Origin: Thermoflavimicrobium daqui
GTDB taxonomy: Bacteria > Bacillota > Bacilli > Thermoactinomycetales > Thermoactinomycetaceae
Assembly: GCF_003313465.1 (NCBI RefSeq)
Contig: NZ_KZ845663.1
Coordinates: 295,911-359,910 of the forward strand
DNA length: 64,000 nucleotides
Direction: 5' to 3'
Shown piece after piece: positions 9,473 through 18,252 of this stretch. Below the pieces are notes generated by a model, which was not told where the DNA came from, ran no database searches, and saw only the letters and a list, made by a program, of their open reading frames with translations. Made by a program: the position numbers and the translations under genes. How positions within the stretch are numbered: the stretch's first letter is position 1; each line of letters begins with the position of its first letter.

Positions 9473-9557
9473 CGAGGCAGCTAACAAATCCGGATTTCCT
9501 TTACTAATGATCAAAAAGAAAATCTACCACAAATCGAATATTTTATCAGCAAGACTA

Positions 9558-9584
9558 AGGTAGGCTCTAAATAAAAGCCTACCT
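9558..9584 (-). repeat. Second hairpin of the same sequence type, at the start of the leader
   Basis: Perfect 9-bp stem AGGTAGGCT/AGCCTACCT with a 9-base loop. It shares GGTAGG and CCTACC with the hairpin at 9448-9472, so the arms could pair across the two. A TATAAT box on the minus strand (9588-9593) would start RNA near 9581, putting this hairpin at the 5' end of the leader. It could instead serve the upstream peptidase gene, but it has no T-run. Confidence 0.5.
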
Positions 9585-9705
9585 CGATTATATAAAATAT
9601 ATTTGACAAACACCTAACTTCAAAATAAATTATTTATTTTACTCATGTGATTTACTTCTTACTGGGTCATGAGTCCATATAAAGACCTTATAGAGGATTC
9701 ATTCA

Positions 9706-10902
9706 TTAAGAATCTAAGTAAATAATTTCTTCAGAAGCAAAGGTAATGGACTTTAATCCATCTGGCTTTACAACATACGTATTTTCGATCCCAACTACGC
9801 CACGTTCAGGGAACGTAAATTTTGGCTCAATGGCGATGACCATTCCTTCTTCTAAAGGCTCAGAAAACCCGTTAGCCAAAACAGGTAGCTCATCCAGTTC
9901 GAGTCCAACTCCATGCCCCAAAAAACGGACTTGATCAGGTCCATATCCCATAAAATGCTTCTCTAATCCAGCCGCTTTTGCCATCTCACACCCTCTATTA
10001 TAGAGATCTCGCCAAGGAATTCCTGGTTTTCCTAGCTGTTCGATTTCTTTCAAAATCTGACGCGTTACCTCATAAGCATGTTTTAAGTCATCATCTAATT
10101 CACCTATGACAGCTAATCTTGTCTGATCAATAATATAGCCTTCGCATACAGCGCTAATATCTACCAAAATGGGCTCTCCATATGCAAAAATCTTTCGGCT
10201 TGCTCCTTGAGGGTTGGCAATTGAGAGACCCAAACCCCCAGCAGGCCCATCAAAGTAAGTTGGGGTTGCTGCGGCAACTCCTGATGCAACCATTCCTAAA
10301 ACGAGTTCTTGATTATAGGCACGCATTCGATATAATCCAAAGTTCCCCATCATCCGCAACTGATACTCAATCTTCGCCGCTAGCTCTACTTCACTTACAC
10401 CTGGGCGAATCATTTCTGGTAACAAATCAATCACTTGCTTAACCATTTTTGCAGATTCCTCTAATTGTTCTAACTCATATGGTGATTTAATTGCACGTTG
10501 TAAGCGGAGCAAATAGGAAAGATCAACGGGTTCAACATCGGGAAAACAACGTAAATACCGAAGAGCTAAACCATACGGAAGAACATCCATCTCAATTCCA
10601 AGCCGCTTTCCGTTAGCAAACTGTTCTCTTAATTTCTCAGATAGTTCTTTAAATCGACCCATTTCTTCGACTGGAACAGATGCTTCAAATTTTGCTCTTA
10701 CCAAACTTCTTTTTACATATAAGCATGGTTCACCATCAGCTGGTAGAAATAAAACACCATTTTGCATAGTGCCTGTTAAATAGTATAAGTCAATATTTTG
10801 TGTAATTAATGCTCCATCTATATTCTCACTTCGCATTGCATTTTGCAGTCGTTGTATCCTTGATTCAATTTCTGATTTAGGTACCTTCGGCAGTGGATGC
10901 AT
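9706..10902 (-). CDS. M24 family Xaa-Pro-type aminopeptidase
   Basis: Metallopeptidase of 398 residues: a creatinase-type N-terminal domain (residues 10-145) followed by a pita-bread catalytic domain. All five metal ligands can be read: Asp in VDISAV, Asp in IIDQTR, His in LGHGVGLELDE, Glu in AIEPKF and Glu in GIENTY. Such enzymes cut peptides ending in Xaa-Pro, in the cytoplasm. Length and motifs are normal. It may be more specialised than PepP or PepQ; the family alone does not settle the substrate. Confidence 0.9.
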   Translation of the reverse strand: MHPLPKVPKSEIESRIQRLQNAMRSENIDGALITQNIDLYYLTGTMQNGVLFLPADGEPCLYVKRSLVRAKFEASVPVEEMGRFKELSEKLREQFANGKRLGIEMDVLPYGLALRYLRCFPDVEPVDLSYLLRLQRAIKSPYELEQLEESAKMVKQVIDLLPEMIRPGVSEVELAAKIEYQLRMMGNFGLYRMRAYNQELVLGMVASGVAAATPTYFDGPAGGLGLSIANPQGASRKIFAYGEPILVDISAVCEGYIIDQTRLAVIGELDDDLKHAYEVTRQILKEIEQLGKPGIPWRDLYNRGCEMAKAAGLEKHFMGYGPDQVRFLGHGVGLELDELPVLANGFSEPLEEGMVIAIEPKFTFPERGVVGIENTYVVKPDGLKSITFASEEIIYLDS

Positions 10903-11057
10903 TTCTTATCTTCCTTTCAGTGATAAATTAATAAGACTATGTTTACTTTCTCTTTAGGCTGTGTTATTTCCTTTTAAAAAGAAATCTGACCCTATTTTGA
11001 ATAAAAGAAGCATCTTCGTGTTAGGCTAGGATCAATAAAGTTTGATGAGGGTGGACT

Positions 11058-12620
11058 ATGTATAATTTGTTATATTTTCTCATTTGGTTGCTCATTATTG
11101 GGGTGATTCTTTTCTACAAGCTAAATAAAAGAAAATATGCTCAGCTAAAAAAAATCTCACCTACTCATTATCGGCAGCGTCCTATCATTATGCTTATTGT
11201 AGATTCTTTGATGGATGCTCCATTACAAGAAGCGATACGTTCTGGACAAGCGCCTGCTCTTCAATATTTATTCAAAAACGGAATGTATTTTCCCCATGTG
11301 GTTTCATCTTTTCCTACGATGTCTGTTTGTATTGATAGCTGTTTGATTACAGGAACATTTCCCAACGACCATCATATTTTTGGTTTAACTTACTTTCACC
11401 GCGAAAAAAAGCGTATGATCAACTTTGGAACAGGGCCAAGAGAATCCATTGCATTTGGACTGAAGAGAGTGTTTAAAGATGGCATCGAAAATCTGAACCA
11501 ACATTTTATTAACAAAAATGTTAAAACCATTTATGAAGAAATGGAAGATCCTTCTGCATCCATCAATGGGCTTGTATATCGTGGGAAGACTCAACATACT
11601 TTGCGACCACCTTTTTTCGCCAAATTATTTGGTATTTTACCAGGGAAGATAACCACAAAAGGTCCTTCCATCTTTTCATATGGATCACTTGCTAAAATCG
11701 ATCCGGATACTACATATGATCAGCTAATTTTCCGATGTGGAATGAATAGTCGCTTTACTCGCATGGAGTTGACTTCTCTAATTAAACATTACCTCTTACC
11801 CGCATTCACTCTTGCCTATCTTTCAGATAACGATGAGATTGTGCATCGCAAAGGTCCTTCTACAACAAAAGGAATTATTAAAACTGATCAGGAACTTGCT
11901 AAAATCCTTAATGCTTTCCCCTCTTGGGAGGAAGCTGTAAAAGAAAATATCTGGGTTATTTTAGGGGATAGTGGCCAAACTGCTATGGTAAATGATTCTA
12001 CACAAATGTACGTCGATTTACGGAAGCTTTTACATCCCTACAAGATTATGCCCCTTAAGCGTTCCCAGCCTCTACCAGAAGATCAAATTGTTTTATGCGT
12101 GAACGAACGCATGGCTTATATTTATCCAGTTGATCATCAGCTGACTCAGGACGAGATTATTTCGAAGTTGAAACAAGAAAAACGAATAGACATCATCGCA
12201 TGGGTGAAAGAAGGATGGATTCATGTCGAAAGTGGTCAACAAGCTGGTCACATGAAATATAAATCGGGTGGTGAGTACCATGATATTTATCAGCAAAATT
12301 GGAGTATACAAGGAGACTTTTCATTATTAGACTTATCGATCGAAAAGCAGCAAATCCAATATGGAGACTATCCAGATGTATTAGCACGCTTAGCAGGTGT
12401 TATGGAAACAGCAGAACGAGTGATTGTCGTAACGGTTTTACCCGGCTACGAGATGATTGGTGAAAGTTCACCTAAACATAAAGGAGCTAGTCACGGTTCT
12501 CTTCATGCTCAGGATTCACTCGTACCTATGATCGTTTGTGGAACAAACTATAAACCTCCTTCTTTGCGTTTAGTTGACTTAAAAAAATGGATTTTAGAAC
12601 TGATACGGCAGCAGACATAA
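11058..12620 (+). CDS. Membrane-anchored alkaline-phosphatase-superfamily phosphodiesterase
   Basis: A 520-residue protein with one N-terminal membrane helix (residues 3-20) and a type I phosphodiesterase/nucleotide pyrophosphatase domain, likely outside the cell. Superfamily metal and nucleophile sites are visible: Asp49 in LIVDS, Thr87 in SFPTMSV, an LSDNDEIVH motif, LGDSGQTAM in place of the usual GDHG, and GASHGSL near the C-terminus. The substrate is unknown; nucleotides, phospholipids or phosphonates are possible. The stop codon lies inside a terminator hairpin. The GDSG variant replaces a common metal-binding His and deserves notice, though active members with changes here exist. Confidence 0.8.
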   Translation: MYNLLYFLIWLLIIGVILFYKLNKRKYAQLKKISPTHYRQRPIIMLIVDSLMDAPLQEAIRSGQAPALQYLFKNGMYFPHVVSSFPTMSVCIDSCLITGTFPNDHHIFGLTYFHREKKRMINFGTGPRESIAFGLKRVFKDGIENLNQHFINKNVKTIYEEMEDPSASINGLVYRGKTQHTLRPPFFAKLFGILPGKITTKGPSIFSYGSLAKIDPDTTYDQLIFRCGMNSRFTRMELTSLIKHYLLPAFTLAYLSDNDEIVHRKGPSTTKGIIKTDQELAKILNAFPSWEEAVKENIWVILGDSGQTAMVNDSTQMYVDLRKLLHPYKIMPLKRSQPLPEDQIVLCVNERMAYIYPVDHQLTQDEIISKLKQEKRIDIIAWVKEGWIHVESGQQAGHMKYKSGGEYHDIYQQNWSIQGDFSLLDLSIEKQQIQYGDYPDVLARLAGVMETAERVIVVTVLPGYEMIGESSPKHKGASHGSLHAQDSLVPMIVCGTNYKPPSLRLVDLKKWILELIRQQT

Positions 12621-12636
12621 ACCATGTCTGCTTTTT
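12611..12636 (+). terminator. Terminator overlapping the stop codon
   Basis: GCAGACAT/ATGTCTGC stem with a 5-base loop and a following TTTTT. The TAA of the phosphodiesterase-like gene (12618-12620) lies at the top of the stem. Confidence 0.85.
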
Positions 12637-12715
12637 GTCATGGGTCAAGCATATCCTGTCATACTTTAATTTAGGACATCTACACCTTTCGACAAAAAAG
12701 AAATGAGGAGCTGCC

Positions 12716-13477
12716 TTGAAATCGATTAAACCTAGACCACCTATTAGTCTGAATGCTAAATCTATATCTTCCCTTTCTTTTTGGAAGATATGGCCCAATC
12801 TTCCTTCAGAAATTCTTGCTTGGCTTGAACTAGAACAAGATGAATATTACTCACTAATCCCACATGATCAGGTCATTACTTATATCCAATCAGCGATACA
12901 ATATGGAAACGAGCTAGCAGTCAAGTTTCCTACTTACCAGGGGCTAAAAGAATTATGCAATCTATTAATAAAAGATGGGATTCGTGTAAACTTTCCATCA
13001 CGACACTCCTCTAGTGAATGGATTCGTGCTCAATATCATAGTCGATCATCAACCATTGAAGTATATCAAACTTCACTTCAACAATTACAAGACTTTTTTC
13101 TTTATCGCTGTAAAGAGGCTGTGAAAAAGGAAGATCTTATCGCCTTACATTTATATCATGAATGGTTCCACTATTTAGAAGAACAGAAATATGGACGAAC
13201 TGATCAACTACTGCCCAAAGTAAGAGTAAAAAAGTGGGGATCTTTTTCTATCAAACACACCATTTATCAAACAAGAGAAATAGCTGCTCATGCATTTACA
13301 CAAACCATGTTAAGATTAGAGTGGTCTCCACTTTTGTTAGACCAATTACTCCTTTTCCTACACCAAGGCTGGACCCGTGTACAAATTCGAGAGCATTTTA
13401 GCCAACTTCGCTTACGATTTGATCAATTATTACAAGAGCAAAGTCAAGAAGAGGATTCAAAAGAAACAAAGACCTAG
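12716..13477 (+). CDS. Unknown protein with a HExxH zinc-peptidase motif
   Basis: I do not recognise this 253-residue family. The start is a TTG at 12716 after GAGGAG. The protein is soluble, rich in aromatic residues, and predicted mostly helical. At residues 148-152 it has HEWFH, a match to the HExxH zinc site of gluzincin peptidases, and 36 residues later REIAAHAF supplies Glu188, a fitting third ligand. The preceding ALHLY is the expected hydrophobic lead-in. This supports a small cytoplasmic metallopeptidase, but no substrate is suggested. A terminator overlaps its stop codon. The converging neighbour is a degenerate peptidase homologue. Confidence 0.65.
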   Translation: MKSIKPRPPISLNAKSISSLSFWKIWPNLPSEILAWLELEQDEYYSLIPHDQVITYIQSAIQYGNELAVKFPTYQGLKELCNLLIKDGIRVNFPSRHSSSEWIRAQYHSRSSTIEVYQTSLQQLQDFFLYRCKEAVKKEDLIALHLYHEWFHYLEEQKYGRTDQLLPKVRVKKWGSFSIKHTIYQTREIAAHAFTQTMLRLEWSPLLLDQLLLFLHQGWTRVQIREHFSQLRLRFDQLLQEQSQEEDSKETKT

Positions 13478-13502
13478 AAAAAAGTATCTAGGTCTTTTCA
13501 AG
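13468..13502 (+). terminator. Terminator after the HExxH gene
   Basis: Stem AAAGACCTAG/CTAGGTCTTT with an 11-base loop, followed by TTC. The TAG stop at 13475-13477 is part of the stem. Confidence 0.75.
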
Positions 13503-13563
13503 AAATGAATTATCTTGTTACTAGGCTACAATCTAAACTTTCATCATAGACGAGGTTGAAATC

Positions 13564-15072
13564 TTATTTAGCAGGTGCACGTCGAGGGCGAGAAGCTGGC
13601 TTGGGAATGGGTTTGGGCCAGTGATGAAAGATGGTTTGTTTCATCTCTTCCTCTTCAAAAGATGGATAAAGTTTATTAGGAATGACAGGTGCCAACTTTT
13701 TTACTGTTTGTACTGTCAAAGGCGTAAATAAATCTTCTTCTACTGATTCTTTGAGCTGCATCGATAATAAGACACCACATAGATATACTAAAGATGAGTT
13801 AGGGATAACACCCAGCCATGTACTAACAGCCCAGTCTGGAGCTCTATAAGTTTCCGGTCGAGGAATAAATTGGATTCGTTCCACGATATCCCACCAATGT
13901 TGATCCCAGTTTAAATCTTGTTTTTGGTAAAAATCTCGTTCAAACATGGCTACCGCTAAATGATATCGCAACTTTATTAAATGAGCTAATTTCATTTGTT
14001 TAGAGAAGTTTTCATCTGAAATCGTTTCCAATTGTGCTTCAGGAACCTTAATAATTTCTTTCAGCCAGTCACGCTGATACAATAATTGTTCAAAATAAAT
14101 TCCCCACGCATACTGAATAGGTAAATCTTTAATACGATTAAGTAGTGTATGGGATTGCAATTGACTAAACACATAATTCCGTCCTAGATCAAATAGATAT
14201 GATCCCACTAAATGATACTCATCCACTTTCGTTTGAGAATGAAGAATGGACATATCTTGAATTCCCGATAATTTTTGCTCAAAAGGATCCGATCGAACTA
14301 CCAGTTCCAACAACCCTTTTAAACGAAAGGTATCACGTGTTTGTTCAAGTACTTCTTTTAGTGGCTTCGTTAATAAATCATTCACAATCGGCTCTATATA
14401 AAGAGGAGGGACTGTCCGGATTAGCGAATCATCATAATGCCAACAGCGAATTCCTTCAGGACGTAGGTCAAACTTTTTACCTAATTGTTTATCCCATTCA
14501 CCTTTTAATTCAGAATAATATGGATCAGTTGCCTCCTTAAGGAACTGTAATAATAAATTTACTTTTGACTCATTTAGCCCAAGATAATCTAAATACCAAT
14601 GATAAAAGTTAGGAAAGCCTTGTCGCTGTAAAACTTGGTTACGTTTCTGTTTTAACTGTAGGAGTAAAGGAGCTATTTTTTTGCCGAGCGATTTAGTTTC
14701 TTTCCATAATGATTTTCTTTTATAAGTATTAACCTCTTTACCTAATTGTTGCTCAATCACACGATTTTGCTTACGAGCAGTCAAATAATAATGAAACACC
14801 TCTGTTTCTAATCGAAGGATCTCTTCGAGCTCATCTTGTTTCATCTGAAAGCATGTCATCCATTTATATAATGACTGTAATTCTTTAGAATCACTTTTCT
14901 CTATGTCTTTATATCGCTTTTCATCAGCTAACCAAGTATAGAGTTGTCTAGCTTTATCTTGCCAAGTTCGCTCCTTCTCTTTTCGATTTGAAAAAAGATA
15001 ATCATAATATGCATCAGCCCATTCACGATAAAGCGAAATATATTCGGTAAGATATAAACTTTGCGCAGTCAC
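13564..15072 (-). CDS. M2/M3-like oligopeptidase homologue lacking the zinc site (pseudo-peptidase)
   Basis: The 502-residue protein keeps the helical scaffold of M2/M3 oligopeptidases: KRNQVLQRQGFPNFYHWYL (residues 143-161) matches the RNxxAxxxGYxNYY region, and YLCGVLLSMQL near the C-terminus matches the conserved YxxGxLxAxQ helix. Where active enzymes have HELGH it reads FDLGR (residues 294-298), and the expected Glu downstream is Gln320 in PIQYAWGIYFEQLL. All three zinc ligands are therefore absent. The frame is open over its full length, so it seems to be a kept, non-catalytic protein rather than a decayed gene. A basic Pro/Arg-rich tail ends it. The fold assignment is by eye. Confidence 0.6.
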   Translation of the reverse strand: MTAQSLYLTEYISLYREWADAYYDYLFSNRKEKERTWQDKARQLYTWLADEKRYKDIEKSDSKELQSLYKWMTCFQMKQDELEEILRLETEVFHYYLTARKQNRVIEQQLGKEVNTYKRKSLWKETKSLGKKIAPLLLQLKQKRNQVLQRQGFPNFYHWYLDYLGLNESKVNLLLQFLKEATDPYYSELKGEWDKQLGKKFDLRPEGIRCWHYDDSLIRTVPPLYIEPIVNDLLTKPLKEVLEQTRDTFRLKGLLELVVRSDPFEQKLSGIQDMSILHSQTKVDEYHLVGSYLFDLGRNYVFSQLQSHTLLNRIKDLPIQYAWGIYFEQLLYQRDWLKEIIKVPEAQLETISDENFSKQMKLAHLIKLRYHLAVAMFERDFYQKQDLNWDQHWWDIVERIQFIPRPETYRAPDWAVSTWLGVIPNSSLVYLCGVLLSMQLKESVEEDLFTPLTVQTVKKLAPVIPNKLYPSFEEEEMKQTIFHHWPKPIPKPASRPRRAPAK

Positions 15073-15218
15073 AACGAAGCCTCCCCTTATTCACAAGCTC
15101 TTTGTATTTTTCTCTCTCCTCTTTATAGAATCCTCTTCTAGATGATGTTTTTTATGGATATCTCTCACTTATCATTCAGACCTTTTTGGGGAAATTTAAA
15201 TATTGGAGGTGCGAAGAA

Positions 15219-15470
15219 TTGGATCATACAGTCCCTTATTTATGCCCTTCATGTGGAACGAATCGCAGTCGCTTTAACTTAATCGAGCAAGTTGTACAAG
15301 CGGTAAAAAAAGACCCACAAACAGGGAGTATTGTCGAATACATTTCTGATCATGATCCACTTCAATTCACCTATCAAGGTGAAAAATATCGAGTACAGTG
15401 TGGTGTTTGTGGACTCATTGATGCAGAAGAATTATTTATTCGAAATGCACAAAGACAAAAGGATATATGA
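15219..15470 (+). CDS. Small zinc-ribbon protein
   Basis: An 83-residue protein with two CxxC pairs, CPSCG near the N-terminus and CGVCG near residue 65, which would hold one zinc ion. The start is taken as the TTG at 15219, nine bases after GGAGG; a longer reading from 15186 has no ribosome site. The function is unknown; the protein has no membrane segment. It is divergent from the pseudo-peptidase gene and convergent with pcp. Confidence 0.65.
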   Translation: MDHTVPYLCPSCGTNRSRFNLIEQVVQAVKKDPQTGSIVEYISDHDPLQFTYQGEKYRVQCGVCGLIDAEELFIRNAQRQKDI

Positions 15471-15506
15471 TGAAGAGTGGCATTAGGAGCAGGTGAGGAA
15501 TCAAGT

Positions 15507-16154
15507 CTATGCCAATGTCCCTCCTGCTTCCTCCATATCTTTATCCATTTCTATACTGGTCAAAATGGCAATTTCGATTGCTTTCATGGATATATCTAAG
15601 CTCATACTTGGAAGGTTCGAACATTTATTTACTTGATTTGGTAGATATGGAATATGAATCAATCCACCTTTCATTTTTGGGTATTTTGTGGTGATCTCAT
15701 GAGCTAGTCCATAAAAAAGATGATTACAGACGAAAGTACCCGCCGAATATGATACAGTAGCTGGGATACCACCTAAGCGAATTTGCTTGACGATTGCTTT
15801 CGTTGGAAGAGTAGACCAATAGGCATTAGGACCATCCGGTATAACTGGTTGATCAATCGGTTGATATCCATCGTTATCTGGAATCCGCGCATCGTCTATA
15901 TTAAGAGCAACTCGCTCTACTGCTATCTCACATCTTCCTCCTGCTTGTCCTACACAAATAACGATCTCTGGACGAATCTGAGCGATTTTTTCTTGTAGAA
16001 GCTTTAGTGATTTTTGGAACACAGTCGGAACTTGGACAATGTAAACCTGAGCATTCGTTAATGAAGTTGATTGCAATTGACGGACCACTTCCCAAGAAGA
16101 ATTGAGCGACTCACCAGCGAACGGAGTAAACCCTGTTAATAACACCTTTTTCAT
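15507..16154 (-). CDS. pcp: Pyrrolidone-carboxylate (pyroglutamyl) peptidase
   Basis: Cysteine peptidase (C15) that removes N-terminal pyroglutamate from peptides in the cytoplasm. At 215 residues it has the usual length. Catalytic residues fit the family: Glu in GGRCEIAVERVALN, Cys in SAGTFVCNHLFYG, His in GGLIHIPYLP. The ATG at 16154 with AGAGG seven bases before it is preferred; an ATG at 16172 overlaps the stop of pxpA and has no site. It is the last gene of the 5-oxoproline operon and would supply the substrate for PxpABC. Confidence 0.95.
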   Translation of the reverse strand: MKKVLLTGFTPFAGESLNSSWEVVRQLQSTSLTNAQVYIVQVPTVFQKSLKLLQEKIAQIRPEIVICVGQAGGRCEIAVERVALNIDDARIPDNDGYQPIDQPVIPDGPNAYWSTLPTKAIVKQIRLGGIPATVSYSAGTFVCNHLFYGLAHEITTKYPKMKGGLIHIPYLPNQVNKCSNLPSMSLDISMKAIEIAILTSIEMDKDMEEAGGTLA

Positions 16155-16164
16155 CGATATCCTC

Positions 16165-16935
16165 TCATTCATTTTTAGTTATCCCGACTGATTGCAACCT
16201 AATTCCTTCTTTAAGCAAACGATGATGAATTAACCGTGCCATTTCTAAAGCTTTTTCCCCATCTCCATGAATACAGATGGTATCGGCTTGGAGTGGAATT
16301 TTTTCACCAGAAACCGTACGTACCCGACCTCCTTTTATGATTTCTATCACTTGCCTTACTGCTTGCTCGGGATCATGTAACAATGCGTTATTTGACTGCC
16401 GTGAGGTTAGTGTTCCATCTGCTTGATAAGTGCGATCAGCAAATACTTCATTGGCAATACGAAGTCCTACTTTTTTACCAGCACGAATAAGGTCGCTTCC
16501 TGCTAAGCCGAATAGAATAAGTTCGCTATCAACACGATATACAGCTTTAGCAATCGCTTCAGCTAATGTAAAATCGACAGAAGCCATATTGTATAAGGCT
16601 CCATGCGGTTTAACATGTTGTAACTTACCGCCTTCTGCTTTTACAAATGCAAACAGTGCTCCTATTTGATAAACCGTGTAATCATAAACTTCCTGCGGAC
16701 TAAGCACCATCGGTCGACGTCCAAAGCCTAATAAATCAGGCAGTCCTGGATGAGCACCTATTGAAGCTCCTTTTTCTAAAGCAAGTTGTACGGTTTTACG
16801 CATCGTTGATGGATCACCAGCATGAAGTCCACAAGCAATATTAGCAGAAGTTACCATGTCCAAAATCGCTGGATCATTGCCTAAAGTATATACTCCAAAA
16901 CTCTCACCCAAATCGGCATTTAAGTCAATATACAA
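16165..16935 (-). CDS. pxpA: 5-oxoprolinase subunit A (LamB/YcsF family)
   Basis: Subunit of the ATP-dependent PxpABC 5-oxoprolinase, which converts 5-oxo-L-proline to glutamate. The 256 residues open with the family hallmark [12 protein letters not shown] and contain [17 protein letters not shown] and [11 protein letters not shown], then [10 protein letters not shown] near the end. The start is a TTG at 16935 after GGGGGAG. The order pxpB-pxpC-(small frame)-pxpA-pcp on one strand, with short spacings, indicates joint use. The family was long called lactam utilisation protein. Confidence 0.95.
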   Translation of the reverse strand: MYIDLNADLGESFGVYTLGNDPAILDMVTSANIACGLHAGDPSTMRKTVQLALEKGASIGAHPGLPDLLGFGRRPMVLSPQEVYDYTVYQIGALFAFVKAEGGKLQHVKPHGALYNMASVDFTLAEAIAKAVYRVDSELILFGLAGSDLIRAGKKVGLRIANEVFADRTYQADGTLTSRQSNNALLHDPEQAVRQVIEIIKGGRVRTVSGEKIPLQADTICIHGDGEKALEMARLIHHRLLKEGIRLQSVGITKNE

Positions 16936-16950
16936 TTCTACTCCCCCTTT

Positions 16951-17109
16951 TTATATACTTTCCCAGTAAGGTCTGTTGATTTGCATCATATTGGAATGAA
17001 GTGAGGGCATGTTTTCGCCACGTAACTGATGATGTCTGGCAAGGATGAATCCGAGTCCGCTTCTGCTCATTCCATAAGTAACCCCAGCTAAAAGCCCATC
17101 GGATTCCAT
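16951..17109 (-). CDS. Candidate small protein inside the 5-oxoprolinase operon
   Basis: The 290-base gap between pxpC and pxpA holds a 52-codon frame from an ATG at 17109, just after a GCGGAAGTGA ribosome-like site, ending 15 bases before the pxpA start. The peptide includes LLAGVTYGMSRSGLGFILA and a polar C-terminal half. I recognise no family. A longer frame (16925-17131) in another phase overlaps it but has a less natural composition. Translation is unproven. Confidence 0.35.
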   Translation of the reverse strand: MESDGLLAGVTYGMSRSGLGFILARHHQLRGENMPSLHSNMMQINRPYWESI

Positions 17110-17134
17110 TCACTTCCGCTAGGTAAGACATGAT

Positions 17135-17169
17135 AGAAGTTCTTATAGGCTTTGCCTCTTAGAACTTCT
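17135..17169. repeat. Strong inverted repeat in the pxpC-pxpA gap
   Basis: Arms AGAAGTTCT (17135-17143) and AGAACTTCT (17161-17169) enclose an inner AGGC/GCCT pair with a TTT loop. A second inverted repeat, TCGACTGAGTCGA, lies at 17194-17206 inside a larger GGCAT/ATGCC pair. There is no T-run, so these may be mRNA processing or stability signals rather than terminators. Confidence 0.5.
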
Positions 17170-17226
17170 TATCCCATAGAGCGGGGCATGAGGTCGACTG
17201 AGTCGAAAAATGCCTCCCTTTCTTAC

Positions 17227-18252
17227 CTATTTTTGGTTAATCAACACTCCTGTTTCCCAATATAATCGAAGTCTTTTTTGCATAAATTGTAGCGTTGCTT
17301 CTTGTTTCAAGTAGAGCTGTTCTGCAACTTGTAAAGAAACTTCCTGCAAAGTGAGTGTTTCTCCTGGTTTAACCTGAGCAAGTATGGGAAGATCGACAAA
17401 GATCACTTGAGCTATCTTAGGATATCCACCTGTTGTTTGGCGATCTGCCATTAATATGATCGGTTGTCCATCTGGAGGCACCTGAATAGTACCAAACAAA
17501 ATAGTCTCTGAAATCATCTCCTTTGGCTCCTGTAACATTAAAGCAGGACCTTCTAATCGATATCCCATTCGATCGGACTTTGATGATACCCGATACGATG
17601 AGGTTACCAATCTTCGCTTTGCTTCTGATGAAAAGTCATCATATTGTCTTCCACGCACAAAACGAACACATGGATTGTTTCGATATGGGGGCAATACTTT
17701 ATGATTCAAAGAAAATTTCGATATAGAAACTGAAGAATCTTTTATTAAGTTAAATTGCTGACGATATTTCTCTATAGTATAGAATGGTTCTTTGAGTGGA
17801 AGAATATCGCCTTTCTGTAAAGCTCTCCCCTTAAATCCTCCTAAATTAGCACGAGTATATGTACTTACACTCCCTAATACATGGTTAACATCAATCCCAC
17901 CAGCTATAGCTATATAAGCACGACATCCTGTCTGTATCGCTCCGAAATGGAGTACACAACCTTTTCGTATATAAATTGGACGCCACATAGGAACATGCTT
18001 ACTATCAAGCATAGGTGATAGGTCTCCACCACAAATAGCAATGACTGTATCTGCTAAAAACTCCAGCTCAGGTCCTCTTAATGTTACTTCTAATCCGGCC
18101 TCCCCTTGATCATTTCCTACCAATAGATTAGACATGCGAAAAGCAAATAGATCCATCGCACCACCCACGACGACACCAAACTTTTGATAACCGTGTCTCC
18201 CCTGATCCTGTACGGTGGTGAAAAGTCCAGGATGTTTCACAAGAATACTCAT
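17227..18252 (-). CDS. pxpC: 5-oxoprolinase subunit C (KipA-type, biotin-dependent carboxyltransferase family)
   Basis: Partner of PxpB in the 5-oxoprolinase complex; older names are KipA and allophanate hydrolase subunit 2. The 341-residue protein starts MSILVKHPGLFTTVQDQGRHGYQ, the usual opening of this family, and ends with the MADRQTTGGYPKIAQV region. The ATG at 18252 overlaps the pxpB stop as ATGA and has an AAGGGA site; this is preferred to an upstream in-frame ATG at 18270. The overlap suggests translational coupling. Confidence 0.94.
   Translation of the reverse strand: MSILVKHPGLFTTVQDQGRHGYQKFGVVVGGAMDLFAFRMSNLLVGNDQGEAGLEVTLRGPELEFLADTVIAICGGDLSPMLDSKHVPMWRPIYIRKGCVLHFGAIQTGCRAYIAIAGGIDVNHVLGSVSTYTRANLGGFKGRALQKGDILPLKEPFYTIEKYRQQFNLIKDSSVSISKFSLNHKVLPPYRNNPCVRFVRGRQYDDFSSEAKRRLVTSSYRVSSKSDRMGYRLEGPALMLQEPKEMISETILFGTIQVPPDGQPIILMADRQTTGGYPKIAQVIFVDLPILAQVKPGETLTLQEVSLQVAEQLYLKQEATLQFMQKRLRLYWETGVLINQK

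Noticed and set aside
9384-9705. T-box leader before the MFS gene
   Set aside because: The conserved T-box sequence and specifier stem are not found; only the two hairpins are.
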